Position numbers and translations under genes: made by a program. From NCBI RefSeq assembly GCF_023856365.1, contig NC_064552.1:4367200-4431199 (forward strand): DNA of 64,000 nt. The letters are read 5' to 3'. The DNA comes from Brienomyrus brachyistius. Lineage: Eukaryota > Chordata > Actinopteri > Osteoglossiformes > Mormyridae. Of the stretch, positions 58,701 to 64,000 are shown piece after piece (the first letter of the stretch is position 1; every line of letters starts with the position of its first letter). The notes under the pieces are model-generated. The model saw only the letters and a program-made list of their open reading frames with translations. It was not told where the DNA came from and searched no databases.

Positions 58701-60980
58701 GAAGTGTGGTAAGAGTGGTGCGCTCTGGCATGGCAGAGCAACAGGACCGGCTGGATCCACTTCATACGGGACACCGCCTCCGTTGGCTCTTTACAGAGCG
58801 CCCCCTGTCTGCAGTGCCATGAGGGATGCTGGGTCTGCTGCAGACGCCCCGTATGAGGCATGTAGGCCAAGACTCCTTAGTGTACTAAAATTGGGAGGAA
58901 TTGCACTTCCCAGTATGCACTGCAGCCTTCAGTTTGCAGACGATTTGCTGTTGAAAGTTTTAGTCCCTCTTGTAAGTCTTCCCTTCAGAGGGAAGGAGGT
59001 GGGGGTACATCAGGCGGGCTACAGACTTCCTATTTTTTGCAAGTTGCAAACAAATGATTGAGACCCTCTTTGTCCCACAGAACAGGGACCAAAGGTCACC
59101 AAGGTCTCTGTCGACATGTAGCTAATGTGACGGGAACGGGAACACGTAGGAGGGCGGCGTAAACCTCGCTGGGTTACGGCCCCCAGACCCCACGCCGCTT
59201 CCCAGCCATCCTGATGGTCAGCAGGAGGAGTGCCCAGGCGTCGGAGGCAAGCACCAAAGCCGAGCAGAGGCTCTGCGGGGGGCCCACGGACAGGAGATCG
59301 CAGATAACCGCAGCGGAGGCGGACAATAATAGAGCAACTGTACACTCCTGTCCCAGGGTACCACTCCCCTCAGCGGGGGACCTGCATGAATAGATCCAGA
59401 CAGCATGTGAACGGGATTGGGGGTGTGGGGTGGGGGGTGTTAGTGCAGCGAGGGGGGGTTCGTGGCATAGGGACCTTCCAAACTGGGGCGGGTGGTAGTA
59501 GATACTGAGCTGTTTGCTTTGGCTCCGCTCAGCAGAATACGGGTCCCTGTGGGGATTTCCTGAGAGCACCCCTGTGGATGCCAAGGTACAGTAATAACCA
59601 CCCCCCCACTCCCAGGTCCCAGCGCAACTTTAAGCAGGAGTGCATACCTGGAGTACAATGTGCTGGAAATCATTCCTCACCGTTACACGGCCCTGCGAGG
59701 CACGACGCGGAGCCGCACTGGCAGTGGAGCTTTCAGTAGCATTTAACGATTTATTCTTGGGAAACACTAAAGAAAATGCTAACAAAATGTTTTTCTTTCG
59801 GAAGCTTTTACACAGATAATTGCACTTTTGGACTGATCTTGGAACATTCTAATGGCTGAAAAGCAGGCACGTGCGGGGGTGTAGCGAACCCCCTTTGAGG
59901 TACTGAGCCCCCCTTTTCTATCACCGACAATCACACAAAACTTGCCGTGGGGAAACCCCGCCTCCACGGTCGGCAAAATGTACCGAGTGAGTCTCTCCCA
60001 GCTGGCAAATTTCAGCGAAATTTTCACAAAATTTATGGTCACGCGCACATTTCATCTACATATTTATGTTCATACATTTATATATATACCGAAAAGCAAA
60101 CCGCACACGCTAGCCTCTGTTAGCCCAATAGCATAAGTACACCGAAACGCTGCTGTTTAGCGCCCTTATAAAATAAAGGTGGCGTTTGAAGCTGTTTTCC
60201 TGCATCTGCTTCTCGTTTAGGCGTTTGCAGAGAGACCTCCCCGAATGGCCGCTTCTGCCGCGCGGCTTTGCCAGGAATGTAAAGGGGCGCGAGCCGTGAA
60301 CGCGCGCCTGTGCGCGCATTTCTGCACATAAGTCGTCAGTTTGGAGAAACATGGGCATTTCACTCTCGGGATACCTCGTGTCATTTTCGTCCCGGTGACA
60401 GTTCTCGCAGATGCTATTTAGAGAATAAGGTTTTCAGGGAGACTTCGGTCGTCTGATGAGTTTCAAGTCCATAATCTTAAATTAAAATTCTCCCTGTTGT
60501 TGTTTTTTTTTGTTAACGGTTTTCATGTTTGCATGTACGGTTTCTCTATAAATGTAGGACTGGTCTCCGGGTCTGTTGCTGAAGTGTTACTGGGTGTTTT
60601 TTCTTTTCTACAGTTTCTTTTGGCTCAAACACTTGGTCAGGCCAGATGTTTACACGATTGAATCACCTTAACCACTCACCCCCACAAGTGTTGCTTACTA
60701 GTAAAGCGAAGGATTGAAAACTCCTGAAATACAGTGTGCAGTGCTGCACGATAGAGGAGTCCCAAATTGCCAAATAATGTCTTTAATGAACTTCAATCCA
60801 TCCATCTTAATCCTTCTTATTCTGTGCAGGGTTATGTATTGTATTAAAGAAAAGAAATAGTATACAACTCCTAAGTACTCGTGCGTTGTAAATCTTGAAA
60901 ACAGAAATGTTATTGCAGTGGTACACCCAGTAAGAATAGATCAAATGCAACATACAGTACTGTTTGTATGCAGTTTTGGT
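52720..60980. other. Gene-poor region
   Basis: No exon with matching splice sites was recognised on either strand. Open frames such as 58552-59061 (+) are chance frames in GC-rich DNA. It holds a C24 tract at 57496-57519 and a small tandem duplication of GGTAAGGATTCCGCTA (55586-55601 and 55608-55623). CpG-containing DNA at 60160-60370 could be a promoter but has no gene attached. Confidence 0.4.
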
Positions 60981-60984
60981 GCTA

Positions 60985-61305
60985 AAGGCCGTCGTGACAA
61001 CACACCCCTGTCTCTCCAGTATTGGGTTACATTGGGCCTGGAATCTATCCCATAATGCAGAGGCCACAAGACAGGGGACATTCTGCTGGGATCCCAGGGT
61101 GCTGCAGGGAACACATTCAGAATCGTAATGCAGGGCACCAGTTCACCTAGCTGCATGTTTTTGGACTAAGGGAGAAAACCGAAAAATGTTCATGCAGTGG
61201 GAGTATGTAAACGGCATATACACAGAACCACATGTGGGACCCAAGCCCTGCACTCCCCTACCCTGGAGGTGTGAGGCTATAGTACTCACCGTGGAGACGT
61301 GCTTT
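60985..61305 (-). repeat. Diverged SINE of the GGAT-tail type
   Basis: On the plus strand the order is GGCCTGGAATCTATCCCATA, AGGCCACAAGACAGGG, GCAGGGCACCAGTTCACCTA, TGCATGTTTTTGGACT, ACACAGAACC and GGAGGTGTGAGGC. This is the reverse order of the SINE body and head. A TCCATCCATCTTAATCC tail remnant lies slightly before it at about 60796. No target duplication was found. Confidence 0.6.
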
Positions 61306-61309
61306 GCTC

Positions 61310-64000
61310 ATATACACTTCATAAATAAAAGTGTGCGTATGGGAACTGGAGCAGTTGCATCATATCTGATATATATGCAATTTCCTTTCTCCTTGAAGAA
61401 GCCAAGCTGCTTACGCTCCATAAGCAGCAGTTAAAGGATGAAGACGGATAACGCATTACTGAGCGGGGAACAGAGGCAGTGGCTCCGGGAAATGTAGTGT
61501 TTTATAATGCGGTAAAATAAATCGGGAGCGCATTAGAGACGATTACGGTGATTAATAAGAGCTATGATTTCTGAGATAAAAGGGGCCGTTTCCCGAAGAA
61601 CAGCGAGAGGTCAGTCTGCAGAGTGCTACGCACTGCCGAAAAAATAAATCAGGACGCACATGACTTTAAGACCGCAGTGAATTAGCACGTCTCCAAAACT
61701 CCTCCCGTCCCCTTCGGCCACGTTAATGTCCAACAAGCTCCTTGCGACCGAAAGTGCAGCGCGTGGGTCTTTTGGGTGGCTGGTGTTCCGGCCTTTTCAG
61801 GACTGGGACGCCGCACCTGCATCACCACCCCAGCGTCAAGGCAAAAGTTCACCTCGCCTCCACAGGTCCGCACACCAGTCGTTAGTATGAAGAGGTCGTT
61901 AGCGCTTGGAAGACGTGGGGGGCGCCGTGGGGGGCCCCGTTTTGCCAGGATCTGCAGCTTTGAGGACTTACTGTTTACAGACAGAGAGGGAGAAGGTCCT
62001 TCAGAGTTACGGGTCACGGGTGACACAATGCCACAGTGCTTCGATGACTCGGATTCGGAGAGCATCTGAGACCAAAACATGCAAGGCCAGCTGCTGCGGG
62101 CACACGGGCAAACATCTGCCAAACAGTTCGGAGGAGTTTACTTCAGCAAACGACTCATGTCAGCTTAATTATTCCAGCCAACATACTAACACCGGATTTT
62201 AAAGCATTCCACGGACTCCACGGCCTAACCTCTATAGATGCGGGTCCAAAACGCGGTGTTTATCCCAATGTGTTGTGATTTTAAGGATGGATTTAGGCTC
62301 AGGATAGATTTAAACTCCTAAGAGGAGATGGTCTCCCTCAAAGACGAAGGCATCTCTCATCTATGCTTCTCGTAAAATCTAAGTCAAGACCGCGAGCCGT
62401 GTAGCGGGGAGATCAGGGACAGGGGTCACAAGCCACGAGCCGAAACGAGTCAGGCGCTGTGAAATTTTTATGCCTGGAGACTTCATGTGTAAAATTAGAT
62501 GCTACAGTTTTTACAGATGGGGGGGGGGGGGGGGGGGAGGGGGTACATTTTATGGTGCAATATAGACATCTATACATCTCCACAGCCAGGGCCACAAAAT
62601 ATTTATTGATTCTCAGAGTGTATTTATTTGATTTTAACTGGCATTTGTGACTTTTAACTTGCACATTAGTTAATTGTAAAACTGCATGAAATTAAATAGG
62701 TAAATTATTATGGCCCTATATATCCTGTGCAGACCTTACTTTTGGAGTTTACTATGGATGGTTTTCACAAGGGCCAAAACGCTGAGAGTCTGGACTGCTG
62801 TGTTTACCAGCGCTGTGAATTCCTTTGTGTCTTATTAAGAAAAGGCTTTGCAGTGCCGAGTGCACAGTCTGCCTCGTGCTCCAGTGGAGGTTCCTGTGTT
62901 TGTACTGGTTCCTGTCTCCCCGCTGTCACCGAGCCGCCCGTCGCCACTGTTTTTCCTACGAGCCTCTGGTGCGCCAACCTTCTGTCGGTGGGACAACCGG
63001 CACACACCCACCGCTGTTTACCACTTTCGTCCTCCCCACCAGCGACCCGCCACCGGTCCGTCCCCCGAGGGGGGGATTTCCCAGATAAACATTAATCACA
63101 GCGATCGGGAGCGCCAAGGCTCCTTTCCCATGCAGAAATCCCTCGTCCGCGACTCCGTACGAATTAAACAGCGGCTCTTTTTTTGGGGAAAGAAAAGCCT
63201 GCCAGTCTGGCTTTAACAATACGGAGCCGGGACATCTGCTAAAGAGCGCAAGGCAAGAATTACTCGCAATATTTTAATTGTTGATGCAAAAAATAATAAA
63301 AAAAAAAATACTTCTGTTTTCTCGGAGGAAATGTTTAGTATGAACATAATTGGCGGAAGGGAAGGTGAAGCAGCCCTGTTTACCTGGCCTTCGCGTAAAC
63401 GTCACACCCAGGTTTGGCGGCGGCTCCGGAGCCGGATTGCAGGGATTTTAGGGCAGGTCTCCTAAACTCACTGCGACTTCATCACCCAGCCGCAAGACGT
63501 GCTGTTTAAAATAAAGGGTGACTTGAAACTGTACTTATGGTAAACGTAACCTGCGCGATGGTCCAGCGTCCCGTACTGTCCCCGGATCAGTGATCAGTGA
63601 TCACCGGAGATAATCCATACCATACATATGCCACTATTAAGGGAGGTGTCTGACACTTTACGTGGGAGTCTACATGTATTTTAGGACTACTGAGGAATCC
63701 TGTAGCCTTTTTATTCAGAACAATTCATGGTGCTAAATTATCCGCCCCGTTCACTTATCTGGGACAGCAAACTAGTAGCCTACCATTTTCATAGGTCTAT
63801 TTAGTGAATAAATCAAGTATCCAGAAATAAGGTGAACGATTTGGTGTGTGCCTGTGTGAACAGTGATGCAGGTTTTTAGGTACGTAGCAAACATGAAGAT
63901 TTTCTTAAAGAAAACGGGGAAAGTGACCCAATGCATGCAGATAAGCCTTTATCTGATTCTGTCTTATAGATCGATTAAAAAACCAGCAACGCCAATCCCA
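61310..64000. other. Right end of window, no gene recognised
   Basis: Short open frames (for example 61682-62122 -, 62727-63216 +) are unlike known proteins and overlap each other. A G19 tract lies at 62519-62537. No RNA gene was seen. Confidence 0.4.

Noticed and set aside
58552..59061. 169-codon plus-strand frame
   Set aside because: It has no domain, no splice or polyadenylation context and atypical composition; probably chance in GC-rich DNA.
61682..62122. 146-codon minus-strand frame
   Set aside because: It overlaps two plus-strand frames of similar length and resembles no protein family.

Overview
The window is nuclear DNA of a ray-finned fish, most likely a teleost. The genes have vertebrate-type split exons. 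Their order and orientation match the vertebrate block LRRC18 (-), VSTM4 (-), TMEM273 (-), CEFIP/C10orf71 (+), which in human lies on 10q11.2. The repeats are typical of fish: Tc1-like transposons with a DD36E-type layout, and tRNA-derived SINEs with a GGAT-repeat tail. I cannot name the species.

Layout. LRRC18 runs off the left edge on the minus strand (1-694). A Tc1-like element with a full-length transposase frame follows at 2.0-3.2 kb, then a palindrome-rich repeat, a SINE fragment and a clean solo LTR (5265-5512). VSTM4 occupies 8.9-15.3 kb on the minus strand. All eight coding exons were placed, but three extra bases in C runs break its reading frame. The VSTM4-TMEM273 interval (15.3-20.3 kb) holds a foldback MITE, a TSD-bounded SINE and a decayed second Tc1 copy. 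TMEM273 exons lie at 21.5-22.5 kb on the minus strand. After a gene-poor stretch comes CEFIP, with one large uninterrupted coding exon (32024-36991, +). Next, on the minus strand, is a five-exon BMP-family ligand that I assign to ADMP (39412-41856), a gene absent from mammals.

From 42 to 64 kb I could name no gene. This part holds simple repeats, long poly-C/poly-G tracts, SINE and LTR-like remnants, a possible TATA promoter with two tiny coding exons (46.5-47.0 kb) and one 840-nt open frame (47068-47907, -).

The genes do not form a pathway. LRRC18 is known mainly from testis, VSTM4 is an Ig-type membrane protein, TMEM273 a small single-pass protein, CEFIP a Z-disc protein of heart and muscle, and ADMP a secreted dorsoventral patterning signal. 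I see no convincing undescribed system. The best leads are the VSTM4 frame breaks, the ADMP position, the shared catalytic Glu-to-Lys change in both transposases, and the unexplained open frame and mini-exons near 47 kb.
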